Shown in pieces: positions 12,951 through 25,403 of a DNA stretch of 64,000 nt. The notes beneath the pieces were generated by a model. That model had not been told where the DNA came from, made no database searches, and saw only the letters and a program-made list of their open reading frames with translations. The first letter of the stretch is position 1; each line of letters starts with the position of its first letter. The stretch lies in contig VWPU01012691.1 in the NCBI GenBank assembly GCA_013398955.1, positions 372,001-436,000 of the forward strand, in the 5' to 3' direction. The translations under genes and the position numbers were made by a program. The stretch is from Callaeas wilsoni (taxonomy: Eukaryota; Chordata; Aves; Passeriformes; Callaeidae).

Positions 12951-13360
12951 TGATGGCTGCTGATGAGTGAGCTCGGGAAGGTCTGCAGAGCAAGTTGTTT
13001 TGCTTTGTTTCCAGCCCGGCATCGCAGGCGGCCCAATCCTCTCTGCAGGCTCTGCTCCCACTGAGTTGTCCAGATGGTCTGGCTCCGACCGCCTTTCCTT
13101 TCATGTAAGGTGGGGAAGTGGTGGGGAAAGTTTGTGTCTGCCTGAAATGACTCATCCCCCAGAACCCTGGGCCTCAGCTGCTGCACAATCCTCAAAAGAT
13201 CCAACATGTGCCTTACACCACTGTTTTCCTTCTTCCGTTCCTTTTTTTAATAATCTCACCACCACATCTTGCTCCTCGAGCCCCGGAAGGATGCAGAGGA
13301 GCAGATGTTGCCCCCCCATTATCTCAGTAATGTGGCAAGCTGGACAGTGACAGGCAGGAC
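12951..13360. promoter_or_regulatory. GC-richer island with an AP-1 site, possible regulatory element
   Basis: GC content rises here relative to the flanks, and several CpGs cluster in 13015-13095 (around 'cccggcatcgcaggcggccc' and 'ctccgaccgcc'). A consensus AP-1 site TGACTCA lies at 13148-13154. Overlapping frames on both strands (12845-13350) are probably produced by the base composition, since neither shows a domain I recognise. It could be a regulatory element or an unrecognised exon; there is no direct evidence of either. Confidence 0.2.
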
Positions 13361-13880
13361 ACGTCAGGATGGCTCTGGCAGGCTACAGTCACAGCACAGC
13401 AGACGTTTCAGGGATTGAGGAATGTTGGGAAGAGGCCCGATTTACAGGTTTGTGAAAGACATAACCTGGCTGAGATGTATTGGAGATCAGTCTCCCCCCA
13501 TTCCCCACTGACAGCCTGACCCTCAGCTGGTAAACCATACCCACAGTGCTCGTGTTTCAGTCAAATCACAGCCGGAACAGCCAAGAGGATTTTAAACTCG
13601 CTTGTTTAGTAGGATATGCGAAGGACGAGGCATTCCAAACTCAAAATTTTACCTGTTCATCAATTAAATACATTTTCTTGTTGTTTATGTGAGTTAATTC
13701 CTTTCTGTACCATGAATTAAAATTGAGGGAATAGGGAATTTACATTAAAAAAATCTGATACAGTTATCCTATTGAAAGACTGCTGATGTGAATTAACAGG
13801 TTTAGTATCTCTACCTGTAAACAGTCTAAAAAGGCTGGAGTGAGGAAAAAAAAATAAAAGTACTGGAGAGGATTTTTGGA
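13361..13880. other. No gene seen
   Basis: Unique-looking sequence between the GC-richer patch and a CR1 fragment. I see no gene, RNA or repeat here. Confidence 0.5.
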
Positions 13881-13963
13881 TCATAGGATGACTGGGGTTG
13901 GAAAGGACCTCAGAAGGTCCCTAGTGAGAGTTGGGACAGCCATGAGGTCACACCAGGTTGCTT
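13881..13963 (-). mobile_element. Short CR1 LINE 3' fragment
   Basis: The + strand reads 'tcataggatgactggggttggaaaggacctcagaagg', the inverted CR1 tail. A diverged remainder, 'gggacagccatgaggtcacaccaggttgctt', follows. Only about 80 bp survive. Confidence 0.8.
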
Positions 13964-14236
13964 AAAAAGAGGAATCTGAAAAATGGGTCACTGTAAAACA
14001 TAAAATATACTTGCCATAAATAAAGTACTTTAAATGGAGCTCATTTGTGGAATTAATGAATGAGTGGAATAGGAAGTGCCCAGAGGCTGGGTGCTGTGAA
14101 GATCTTTGCAGGTCAGCAAGGTCATGGACCATGGATGGCAGGAAAAGCACTAAACCCACGCCCTGCATCTGCACTGGCAGGACTGAGAGTGCACATCCCT
14201 CAGGGATGTGACGTGGTGATGCAAAGGTGTCTCCCC

Positions 14237-14264
14237 TGTGCTGGTTTTGCCCAAAACCAGCACA
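14237..14264. repeat. Perfect 13-bp inverted repeat, LTR-end-like
   Basis: TGTGCTGGTTTTG (14237-14249) and its exact reverse complement CAAAACCAGCACA (14252-14264) are separated by only two C residues. TGTG...CACA with this sequence is also how many bird ERVL LTRs begin and end. The flanks are CTCCCC on the left and CTCCAC on the right, so a CTCC direct repeat brackets it. It could be the collapsed remnant of an LTR element or a chance hairpin. Confidence 0.7.
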
Positions 14265-14370
14265 CTCCACTCAGCTGTTTCAAGCCAGAGACACAAATCA
14301 AACCCCAGGATGTGTTATTCCATAAGCACCAGTCAGTAGTACATGGAGGAGAACTGAGGTGGGATAGGAG

Positions 14371-14465
14371 GCTGAGCAATCTGGGGAAAGGTCTCCCTGT
14401 CCAGGGTGGCAGGGTTGGTACTTGATGAGCTTTAAGGTCCCTTCCAACCCAGCTCATTCTAGGGC
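14371..14465 (+). mobile_element. CR1 LINE 3' end
   Basis: Forward-oriented CR1 tail. It reads 'gctgagcaatctggggaaaggtctccctgtccaggg', then 'ggttggtacttgatgagctttaaggtcccttccaacccagctcattctaggg'. The terminal octamers are degraded to one copy. It lies in opposite orientation to the CR1 at 13.9 kb, with the palindrome at 14.24 kb between them. Confidence 0.9.
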
Positions 14466-17086
14466 TCAATTATTTCATTTTCAGAGTCAAGGCTGCTATA
14501 TCCATGCACTTGGTAGCAAACAATCAATGATGATTTGTTTGGGGTTTTTAAGCTTCGAATATAAATGATATTGTGCTCGATGCAAACAAAGTCTCTCCTG
14601 GACTTCATTATGTTGGATAAAGATGAATTTGTCCCTAGACTGGAAGTTAGTGTTGCCTAAGGATGAATGATCATGACACGATTACATTTAGCACAGCAAA
14701 CTGAGTACATACCTGCTAGTCATTCACATACTGGTGCTTTCAAAGAGATAATTTTCCAAAGGAGAAGAATTCTGAATGAAACTGATTGGAAAATAGACAG
14801 TTCTTTATTCATAGTTTATTAGATTATCATAGTTCCACAGTGAGGAAAGAGGATACCTTTGGCTGGAAGCTTATGCCATCCCAGTAGTATGGACAGCAGT
14901 TTTAGATAGATAGAGATACAGCAAGAGAGAATGAGGGAGGGAAAGGAGGAATAGGGAAAAATGAAAATTTATGAACTATATCAGGTTGTAATAGAGAAGC
15001 CAGAGGCAGAGCAGGGGGTGGCTGTCAGGACTACGACCAAGTGGGAGAAGCTGAAGGTGTGCCAGGAGCAAACAGCAGTGCTGTAGCTCAGGGGACTGTG
15101 AACATTTATTGCCACACACTGGTATTGTTGCTGCTAAGGCAGTAACAGTCTTTGGCTCTGGGATAGCCTATTTACTTCAAAGTGGTTCTTCTATCACTCT
15201 TTAATTTGGGAATTCCTGCCTTTACGAACCCTTTTCTTGTATTATTGAAAATGACATGATTTCTAAAAGTCCAATGTAGTTTTCATTCACTAGGTTATTT
15301 TCTTAATTATATTTGCTGGAGATAGATTCAATTGCAGTTTTGTTCACCTTCAATTTATGTTCCTATTTCTGAAGCCCTTGGCAGTCTTTCAAAGAGTGCC
15401 CATACACACTGAATTTAGTCCCTCAGCTTTAGATGATAGCTCCCAATAAATTCACATGCAGTGCTTGCAGAGAGGAGAGCACCTTCCCTTTCCTCCTCCT
15501 CTGAGCAGACCTCCAGAATAAATCATGATCCGAAACACTTCATTGATCTTGGTAAAACTCTCCTTTCTGCCAAACTCGATGGCTGATGAAGTTGCAGCTA
15601 CTGCTCCTCCAGTCTTGTACCAGGTTTTATAGCAGAAAGTAAAGATTCTGTGCTATATTAATATTTAAGTGTTGTTTTTCCATTCCAGGTGTCCGAAAGC
15701 CATACTGACACCTAGGTCAGGATAGCTTCCCACGACAATTTTGCTCAGACAAGAGTTTGGAATATCAGTTCAGGTGGTTTCACCAAAACCATTTTCACCT
15801 CTGACGGTGGGGGAGAGGGGCCAGATGGGAGCTGGGAAGCAGGATTTTGCTTCAGCAAGAGCTGGCAAATATTCAGCATGTACAGGTGAAGATGAAAAAT
15901 GGCACTGCTTCTCCATGCTGGGCTGAGCACTCTTTTAATACAGTTTCTTTTAAAGCAGTTTCATACTGCCTTCTGCATATGTATATGAGAGATAAAGTGT
16001 TCAATAGCATGTCAGGAAAGACAGAGGTGGGTAATGGGTTTCTCCAGAACCTGGGTGACAGATATTTTGGTTCTGTATTTGAAACATAGCAGAATTATTT
16101 GCTCATATCATCTAAAGATAATGAAATTTGTTTCAAATTCATAGAAATTTAGATATCTAGAAACATCTATTGGGGATGGATTATTTTAAATATATAGATT
16201 AGGTTCATCTGGCCTGAAGAGGAATTTTTATTTGCCCTACCATGGCCATGGTTAAGGTTATGTCAGTTCCAAAAAGGCAGTTGGGCTGCCCCACATATGC
16301 ACAGGCTGCTCAACCTGTCAGCAAGGGGGGAAATATGAGAAAAGATACAAAATATTTGGCCAAAAAATATTTGACTAATACGAATGCAACAAATGTAACC
16401 CAGGAGTTCCTTTAAAAATTCCATTCCCTTTATGGCATTACAACGAAAAAGTGGAACTCAAGGCTTTGTATTTCACATCCCTTGGCAATCTAGGGAAGAT
16501 TGTGGTTGCTCATGACCAACTGAGCACAGGTTGGCTGGGTTGAACACAGGCCAGTTAATGTCCCAAACAGGCCTCAGCTGGATCACTGTGTTTTGGGAGA
16601 AGTGTTAGGCCCAGTGTTGTGCCAGGTTTTGATATTAATAATGTCAACATGAAGCCTGAATTCACAATTGACACCAGGAAATGTAAAAGAATTTTAGATC
16701 CGGCATCCATAATCTGAAAAGAAGGTTGCTTGCTTCTTAAGGAGTAACTAAAAGAAAAAAGAAAAAAAGTCTTGAGGGTATTTAAAGCAGCCTAGTTAGT
16801 GACTAGACACCTATTTCTACTAGAGGAAAAAGCTTTCTCAAACTACTGGGTAAGGAATTATTAGCAGCAGCTGGAACTTCTCATTTGCAGACAAGCTACA
16901 AACTAAAAGAGAAATATAAATTATCTGAAGAACCTACCATGAAAAGCTGCACTATCTTCCCTTCCTGGTTTCCTCAGGCGGAGACTGAACTCCTTCCCAG
17001 CTGTTGAGCAACAGAGACAATTTGTAATTCACTTCTCTAAATTTCTGTCAGACGGGGGAGCAGTGAAATGCTGAGATGGGAAGCTG
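14466..17086. other. No gene seen
   Basis: AT-leaning unique sequence. The short frames near 15741-16089 overlap on both strands and are probably chance. I see no transposon or RNA gene. Confidence 0.55.
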
Positions 17087-17328
17087 AAAGAGGCAGAATT
17101 AAATTGGATATTAGGTAGAAATTCTTTACTATAAAGGGTGGTGAGGCCCTGGAACAGAGTGCCCAGAGCAGCTGTGGCTGCCCCATCCCTGGAAGTGTCC
17201 AAGGCCAGGCTGGATGGGGCTCTGAGCAATCTGTTCTGGCGGAAGGTTCCCTGCCCATGGCAGGGGGGTTGGGATAAGATGATCTTTAAGGTCTCTTCCA
17301 ACCCAAGGCATTCTATGATTTTGTGATC
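17087..17328 (+). mobile_element. CR1 LINE 3' fragment
   Basis: Clear CR1 tail of about 240 bp. It contains 'attaaattggatattaggtagaaattctttact', 'gaggccctggaacagagtgcccagagcagctgtggctgccccatccctgg', 'ggttgggataagatgatctttaaggtctcttccaaccc' and terminal 'attctatgattttgtga'. The frames on both strands at 17029-17536 are translations of it, not genes. Confidence 0.95.
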
Positions 17329-20300
17329 TACTGATCTCTTCTGGCCTGATGTAACAGGAACCGGTGAAACGGAGGAAATTTCCCAAGGACATCCCATGAA
17401 TAATTATTGCCAATCCAATCCAGACTTGGGGGACTCGGCCTGTATTAGGTCCTGCAGCTTCCAGAGAAGTGTGGATTTGCTTAGGCTGAACACTCAAATG
17501 AGGAAAGGGTATTTTCCTTGCTCCTCTACAGGCCAAACTTTACGATGTGCAATTTTCAAGACTTCCAGTATCTAGAGGGTAGTGCAATGTTCTAGAAAGC
17601 TGCTTCTATTAATCTCACTCTTTTTGCAGTCTTTATGGGTTGGATTTTGTCAGATGAAGCAATGAATGTTTATGCCTGAGGTTTAGAAAGCAATAAAAAT
17701 GTTTTATTTTCAACATGGGGACCTGTGCTTCTCTTTATTGGAATCACAGCCTAGGCCTTGTCTGGGAAAAAATCACTAACATGCTTGGGCTTGTGTGAAT
17801 GAGGACAGCAAGAGAGAAAAGTGTGGCATGAGACTTTGAGTATTTTTGAATGGAAAGAAAGTATCTCCTGTAAAGAAATTACGTGTGTGACTATGACCTG
17901 TTGTAATCTGGGCTACAATAGCTACTAATGCTTTGAAAGATACAAAACTTTTATGAACAGATGTAGGGAGTAATAGAATCACCAACATGGGAATGAATGA
18001 ACAAATGTTTAGGTGATGGCCTTTTTCTAAAATGAGTAGTCCTCAGAGAAAAAACTGTGGTACTGCTTTTTCAGAAATTAAAAAAGTTTCTTTAGATTAC
18101 AAATGTAAACAACTGCATTCAACACCTAAGGAAAAAAAGCTTTCTTTGAGTTTCCCTGAATTAGGACCTCTAGATTGAACTTTTTTTATGGATAAGATGT
18201 CCTTTAGAACTGAATTTAATGCCAGCCTTCTATTGATGAAGTAATACTGTTATGAAACTCTCTTCTGTACTGTTTTCACAGGGATAACATGTTGGGTTTT
18301 TCCTCAGGAGAGCAACAGCTCATTTCAGTGCACTCTGTGGTGCTTTGTTTGGATACACACACACACACCTGTACATGGATTTGTGGATGCTTGTGCCTAT
18401 GCAAGCAGATAAGCACTTCCAAACAAAGGCTCCAGGGGAGTTACATGCCCAGAATCAGGACACTTAATTGGTTTTTGTGTCTATAAAAATCTCCTGCCAG
18501 CTGTTATGGCAAAAAGCTGCCTTCCTATTTTGTCAGCTCTTCCCAGCCCTTGTAATAGGAAGGGAAAATGAAGCAGTGTTATCTGTAGCGAGTACAGCAA
18601 ATCCCAAATTCTGACCTGCATCAGGGTAAACTCAGCCTGTGCTGGTGCAGTTCATACACAGGCTAAAAGGGTGCTCCTCCATGCCTTTATATGAAATATG
18701 TATGGGGTTGCTCTGGCATCTGAAGCATTTTTTCCTTCCCTACTCACATGTCATCATCTTTGGGTCAATAGCAAAACACACTGTCACAAGGGACCTTGTA
18801 TCTCTCTCTCTCTGTTTAAAAGATATAAGCTCAGTGCATAAAATAGGTGTTTGTGGTTGACACCTTCAAAATCATGTGCCTGAATGTACTTTAATAAATA
18901 TGAATATCAGAAATGGATGATTTATTTCACCATTTTCTTAATTGAATAATTATTCCCTATAGCTATTTTTTTCCCTTATTTCCCTCTGGGACTTTGGAAC
19001 TTTTAAATTATTTTCTTTGTAAGGGATATGGTATAGATCACTTTTTTAAAGCTTCAGGGGTTCCTTACTTTGATACAGCAACTCTTTAATTTTTGAAGTG
19101 GTAGAAGCCATCTGTCTCAACAGATCATGTTCTTTTACACTGAATGACGAACCAGTACTTCAGTTGATTTATACTTAAAACAGTCTTGGAAAGGAGGGAA
19201 TTTCATAAAGCTGCCAATTTTTGTGTCTTGTATTAAGTTCCTAGTGTTCTGCTCTGTAGATTGCTAGGGTGGTGTCTGTCCCTCCCAGATGGGAAAGTAG
19301 GGCACAGATAAAAAAATGGTTTACTCAATGCCAAGAAGAAAGACATTGAGAGGAATTAACTGAATATCTCCACCTAGTCCCTTACCAATAATCATCCTAT
19401 TCCTTGAACTTCTGAGATGGATAGAAAACCAGAGGTAAATATTTGAAGAGTCTATTAAAAGACAGATATGGATATGGAGCCACTAATTTTCTTTCATCTC
19501 TTTGGAAATGGTTTCCTAAACATTTTACAGTATGCATTCAGCATAAATTAATTACTCTTAGATTTATTCTTCAGCGCTGCATGAGATTGCGTTGGGGCTG
19601 TACAAATGCAGCTGTGGTCCATGTGAAAACATGGCCTTCACAACAAAGCACTTATTAAGGTCATCACCAAAGTTTTTGTTTTCTGGGCTATGTTATGAAG
19701 GCAGCCTGAACAAAAACCTTTTCATCAGCTTCATAAGGACCTCTTGGTGTTCACTGTATGACCTGACACCAAAAGAAAGAGAATGAAAAGACAGACACTG
19801 GCAGCTTTGGCTCCTCAGTCTGCTGTGGCGCTGGAACAGTTAACGGCTGCTTTTCTCCTCTCCACCAAATCTGACCCCTGACTCTGCCAAATGGAATGAA
19901 AGAAGCAGATTGGGGTGTGCAAGGAGCTCTTTTTGAACATGTCTGGCAAATACAAGGAGCTTTTCTTCTCTTTCATTCTTTCTGTTGGGTGAGGAAGGGC
20001 AAGTTCTGCCTCAAACTACAGAAGTGTTCTCGCTCCGCCAGTGCTGCAGAACGAAGAAACCTTCCCGCTGGCCAGAAAAGAGAAATTCAGCAGAGGACGT
20101 AAATGTTTGGCTCGTATGCTGTTTAAAGTGAACTACAAACACCTTAAAAACAATTAGGCTGATGGGCGTTTGGGGATGACTGTCTCTTCAGAGAGGCTGG
20201 AAAGCATTTCTCTTATAATGAAGTATGTCGTAATAGTGATTTTCTGCTAGGTGAATAGACACAAAACACATCTTTGTTCATGAGGCTTTTTATTGCAGCA

Positions 20301-23300
20301 GTTGTCATGAGCAAAACCTGAAAGTACTTGAAAATCCATTAAAAACACAATCAGGATTAAGAAAAAAAAAAATACCATCTCTTGAAAGTTTGTCTCTGCA
20401 GACTGCAAAAGTGAGAAGTCGATAAGTATGAGACACATTTATGCAATTTAAGATTAATGATTAACTGTTAAAGTGCAGGCTTTGTACAATCAGCAAGGAA
20501 ACAAAACCCTTCAATCTCTGCAGCTGCTGGACAAAGCCAGCTTCTAAGTTACAGTGTGTGATAAGATGTGCTGAATCCCAGCCCAGTTGGCCATTGACCT
20601 GCAGTGAATCAGCGATTGCTGTCTCCAGGGTGTTTTGGTTACAGTTCCCAATTCCCAAAGAGTAATTGTCAGCTGGATTTATGCCTGTTTGTGACTGCTT
20701 TTCCTCTGGTTCTGTACAAGTGCTGGTGCATGACTTTGGGAATTTCTTAGACTTGGGACTTAAAATTTCTTGTCTCCCAAGTTATGTATTTCACAAAGAG
20801 AGAATGGACTAGGTTTAAATATTCATAATAACACTTGGACTTACTTATACCAGCTCTAGGAGTAAGATCTTTAATTATGGTTTTTTTCCATCAGAATTAT
20901 TGAATTCAGCCAGAATTTTTTCACACATCCAGGCCATGATCAAGTGCTCAACTCCCCACGTTAAAGCAGCATCTTGCCAACTTTAAAACATTTGGCTGGT
21001 CAGCAGGAAAGAAAAAGCTGCTTGTAAAGCACTGGAATGCATTTTCAATTAGTCACTCCATTGCTTAAAAGGCGAGGCATTAGGGACTGGGAGGAGAGGC
21101 AGGGGGGTGGCAAGGCTGATGGGGAGGGACAGCATGCGGCAGTGTGGAGAAGAGCCTTTATCAGCCCCCAACAGCAGCCCTGAAGGTGGAGGCCACTCTT
21201 TAATAGCTGAGCTTTTGTTTAACAACAGGCTCCCGGAGGGAGAGTGAGGTTTTCCTGGTAAAAGACCAAGATTTCTTTCAAATAACTTAATATTGTTTTG
21301 TATGAAGGAGCAATGGAAAATGTGTATTGGGAAGATGCTGGAAGGTTATTTACTCCTCTATTATTGCCTGATAACCAGGCTGCTGGGCAGTCTGACTATA
21401 AGGTTATGCTCTGGCAGACCTTCCTTGGCTCCTAAAATATTTTGAGTGAGATAACACCCTTGAAAGAATATTAAATAATGAACCCAAACTGCTTACTATA
21501 CTTGGTTTGTTATCCTGCCCAACACTATGAAGTTCTCAGTCCAATAGGATTCTAGTAAAGAAAGAGGTGGGGGGGGAGAAAAAAATCTCATGACATAAGA
21601 TCATCTTTCCAATGCTCAGTAGCCATAACTGCTTTTTGCTTTTTTAAACGCTTTGTCCTGTATTTGACCTTCAAATGTTTGTAGCTAGCTGATCTGGAAC
21701 TTTTTTGATTCCACAGCTGTCTAAACTAAGGATGATGACATTGCTTAGAGATCCTTTTGTGTATGTGTGTATACAGGAATGCTGTTTTCAAAAGTATATA
21801 TATATATTTACTTTAATATGACTCAAAATCTTGGAAAGCTTGTACTTCTTTATCATATTAACTGAGAACCAAGAAGTTCTCACTAGGGGAATGGGTCATG
21901 GCATGAAAGACCCAAATTACACAATAGGCTGGATTTCAGCAGGTAGAGAAAATTTTGGGGGTTGTTGCCTTCTGGCTAACAGTAATAAATTTGCTTAAGT
22001 AATATTTCACAGATGTGCTGGCGGTTTCCTGGCAAACAAGCTGAAGATCATAGGAAATTTCTTTATTCAAAGCATAAAAACAAAAGTTTCAAATACAAAG
22101 TCCTCAGCCCTAACAGGAAAAACATTTAGCTAAAAGCTGGGCTGGAGTCTGCTATCTAAGCACAAGAGTTAAAATAATTTTACAGGGAGTTTCTGTTTCT
22201 GTTTTGTTTTCTCCTACTATAACTACATGCTGTATGAAACACGTGAGGCTGTTTTGGAAAATCCATTGCCTGTCGCAAGTTCCTCTGTGCTAAACTTGAT
22301 CCCGTAGTTTTATTTTTAGAAGGCTTATAGTTGCTGTCCTCAGAGTTGTAGGGAAAAGCTGGCAAAATGCCAGCAAGGTCCTGCAACATGGAGACATGGC
22401 TTTCGTTCCAGACACAAAAATTTAGGATGAAAAAAATAGAAATAACCGCAATAAGTGCAAAAGGGAAAGGAATAAGTATATTTACTCTTACAGTACAGTT
22501 TTCATGTGGATATGATGGTGAAAATAATGGAGCGTTTTCTGTGGGAAGACAGTGAAAAATGTATCTATGGAAAGTATAAGCTGTACTTGTTAGAGATAAA
22601 ATTCTAGAAATAGACAGAGTTTGTGGAATTTTGGGATGAACAGAGTAAGAGACACTGAGCATTTTGGTGCAGTGGAGTATAAAGACAGAGCATCTGCCTC
22701 CTTCTCACCTTTACCTACAACAGCGGAGGGACAGGATGTGACAAGGACACAAACTTGGCTTGTCAATGTGTCAGGAGAGGTCAGGGTATTTTGATTTTTG
22801 TTTTCTTTGCAGGCTAAGCTTGAAGCCTTTCTTAATTTGAGCCTGGTCATCAGTATGTTTGCACAATATGAAATATTCAGTGAGACGTTTACATGGGAAA
22901 ATAGGTGAATATATCTCTAAAACCAGCAAATGTGGCAATAGGGTAGGGAGGAAAGAGAAAAGGCAGTGTGCTGCAACCACTGATGTCCTCCCCAGCCTCA
23001 AACAAGGGATTAACCTCTATAATGGTGGTTTACAGACTTTTGGGAGGAAAAGAAGAGGCACTGACCAGTCTCTTTGTATTTGCTTTCTGTGCTAAAAAAA
23101 CCCGAAAGTTTCCTCAGTTCCACAAAGAAACAACTGAATTTAATTTTCCATTACAAGCATCTTGCCCACCTCCTGTAGTTAAATAAATAGAGGGCCCAAA
23201 GTTTCCAGAGCTGGATACAAGCCTTATCTCTGCAGAATTGCTCAGAGATATGCGTGTATCAGGTGAGAAACACCCTGTGTGCCACTGGTGTTAAGAGGGA

Positions 23301-24700
23301 GGTGGAACATCTGTAACCTCCAGATGTCCTCCGCCCTCCTGCCCCAGAGCTGCACCTGCAATCCCACCATCAGCTGTCTCTCATGTGTTTATCCTCCTTA
23401 GACCCCTCTGAGACAAAGCAAAACCGTCAGAAGCATTGCCTAGGAGAGGATGTAGGATTCCAAAGTCTGAACTTGAGGCCTGACTTGATAAACTGATCAA
23501 CTGATACGGCCCCCCAGGCTGAGCCAGGAGCTTCACCTGGGGAGGCAGGCAGGAGAGGACTCCGTGTTTCTCCTGAATGAGGGGTCAGTGATGCTCTGGC
23601 CTTTGAGCAAAGAAGGCATTTTTTATCCGGGTAATTTAAAACCGGTTGTTTCTGTCTGACCACTATCAGCTGGCCGCTGTCTGGCAGGCAAAATGGTCAC
23701 ATTCTCTTTTTTTGGGCGGTGGGAACCCTCGGTGTCACCTTCTGGCCAGGGCGAGACTGTGCTGCCTTTGTGCAGCCAGCAAGGGGGGGTTGGGGCTGCC
23801 CAAAGCCAGCCTCCAGCAGTCCAGGGAGCCTGAAGGGGTTTAGGCACAACTCGAGTTTTATCTCACCAAACAAGGAGGCAGTGGAACACTTAAAAGTTTA
23901 TTATGTCTTGTAACACTCTTTATTGTATTTCCAGGAGTGTCACACACTACCAGAGCTCCCAAATCTCTATGTGATCACCACATTATCGCTTCATTTAACA
24001 TACAAGGGCTGATCTTCACTCTTTTTTTTTGTTGAGAGAGAGAGAGGACTGGTGGCAGAGGGAAACTAGGAGCATATGCCTGTGATATAAATATCACAGT
24101 GGAAGTATCTGCCAATTGGGGTAGTTTGGTTCTGACTGAACACTTCATAAGGTACTGTTTTGCTTTTTTCCCCCCAAAGAATTTTAATTCGGGAATTTCC
24201 AGAAATCCTAATGAATTCGCAGAGCTCAAGGAGAGGTTACAGTCATTTGCAGGATGAATGGAAAACAGTTAGAAGGGAAGAAAATGCAAGAAAAATATTT
24301 AGATAGAGGGAAATCAATGTCAAAAGTGTTACTGAAGCAAAAAAGAAGCCAACCATCTCAATTTTCCTAAGTAAATACACACTATCAGCAGTTACACAAC
24401 TTTTCAGATCACCATAGTAATCTGGAAGATGCTTTACTATTTATTATTTAAGTTATATTAAAAAAAGAAATTGATTTAACGGAACTACATAGACACCTTC
24501 TCCCCTTTCAAACATCCAAAGGGTTACATCTGGCTTTGCATGATTAGACTTTTTATTCCACCATAATAGCAGTCTTGCTTTAGATCAGTGTATTTCAAGC
24601 ACAGCTTCTGTGTTTAAGTCTATCAATTCTAACAGACTTAAAGAACAGAGAGGGGGGAGAAAGATTATTCTGTATTCTAAAGGTTGTGAACTGTTTTTAA
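17329..24700. other. No gene seen; AT-rich with small simple repeats
   Basis: About 7.4 kb of unique-looking sequence. It holds a short (AC)7 at 18355-18368, a (TA)n at about 21795-21807 and a G-rich stretch at 21085-21130. A minus-strand frame of 160 codons (22180-22662) is among the longest in the window. It is rich in serine, isoleucine, phenylalanine and asparagine and shows no domain, so I regard it as chance. No RNA gene was recognised. Confidence 0.55.
24080..24099. repeat. Perfect 9-bp-arm palindrome
   Basis: CTGTGATAT and ATATCACAG flank a two-base AA spacer (24080-24099). This is a perfect inverted repeat in otherwise unremarkable AT-rich DNA. It could be a dimeric transcription-factor site or chance. 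Confidence 0.7.
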
Positions 24701-24738
24701 TGCGTGTGTCTGTCTCTCCGTATAGGGGTGAGGAACAA

Positions 24739-24758
24739 GGGGAGGAGGGAAGGGTGGG
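24739..24758 (+). promoter_or_regulatory. Potential G-quadruplex (four G-runs)
   Basis: Four runs of at least three G occur with loops of 4, 2 and 1 bases (GGGG-AGGA-GGG-AA-GGG-T-GGG). This fits the classic intramolecular quadruplex rule. It sits about 600 bp upstream of the ATG at 25351, a common arrangement around transcription starts, but promoter activity is inferred only. Confidence 0.4.
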
Positions 24759-24759
24759 A

Positions 24760-25403
24760 GAGGAGTTGCATTAGAAAGTCCCTCCTTTAAAAGTGTCAAA
24801 CTCCAACCTGCACAGAACAGGGAAGGGGAGACCACCAACAACCCTCAGAAAATAATATTAAAAAAAACTCTCAAAGGTAGAAGAAAATACCCAAAAGGAG
24901 AGGACTGCAGCTTGCAGTAATCTGTAAATGATTGCTGGCAAAGACTGGAGGCTTCGAGCTTGAGCTGTGTTTGTTCCAAAAGAAAGCCAAGAAGGACGGT
25001 GTTAATAAAGAGAGATTTAACTGAGGGCTGTGCTTGGAATAAAGTGGACTACAAAAAGGTCAAATTTGATCAGTTGGAGCAGATTACAAGGGCTTTAAAA
25101 GGTAGTGGTGAAGAAATGAAACTGGGACTGTGAAGCAATATAGCACAAGATTGATTTTGGGGGTGGAGAGAAGCTGGGACAAGTGCTTATCAGCTTGAGA
25201 AGGAGGAAGAGCTGTGCTGGGTTTGTTGTCATTCCCACACTGAGTAGAGTACTTGCTGCTTTTGTGGTTAGCCTTCCCTGCCGTGGTTTTTCTTCTTTTT
25301 TATTTTTTTTCTGTTTTTAATAGACATATTTTATTATTGTTATTACTACAATGGTGTCTATAATCTCTGACTTGGATCCTCTGAAAAGCTGGAAAGTTTT
25401 AAG
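24760..25403 (+). other. Candidate promoter/5' exon with short coding start
   Basis: A purine-rich, repeat-free tract (roughly 24815-25250) leads to an ATG at 25351. The ATG has a favourable context (A at -3, G at +4). The frame encodes MVSIISDLDPLKSWKVL and then meets AAG|GTAGGC at 25401-25409, a plausible splice donor. Read through without splicing it hits TAG at 25405, so the frame only makes sense as a spliced first coding exon (17 codons plus two bases). I do not recognise the peptide. Alternatives are a non-coding RNA exon or chance. No acceptor exon was identified in this window. Confidence 0.2.

Noticed and set aside
22180..22662. 160-codon minus-strand open frame
   Set aside because: The composition is typical of translated AT-rich DNA (Ser, Ile, Phe, Asn, Lys). 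It has no domain, no splice context and is overlapped by a plus-strand frame.
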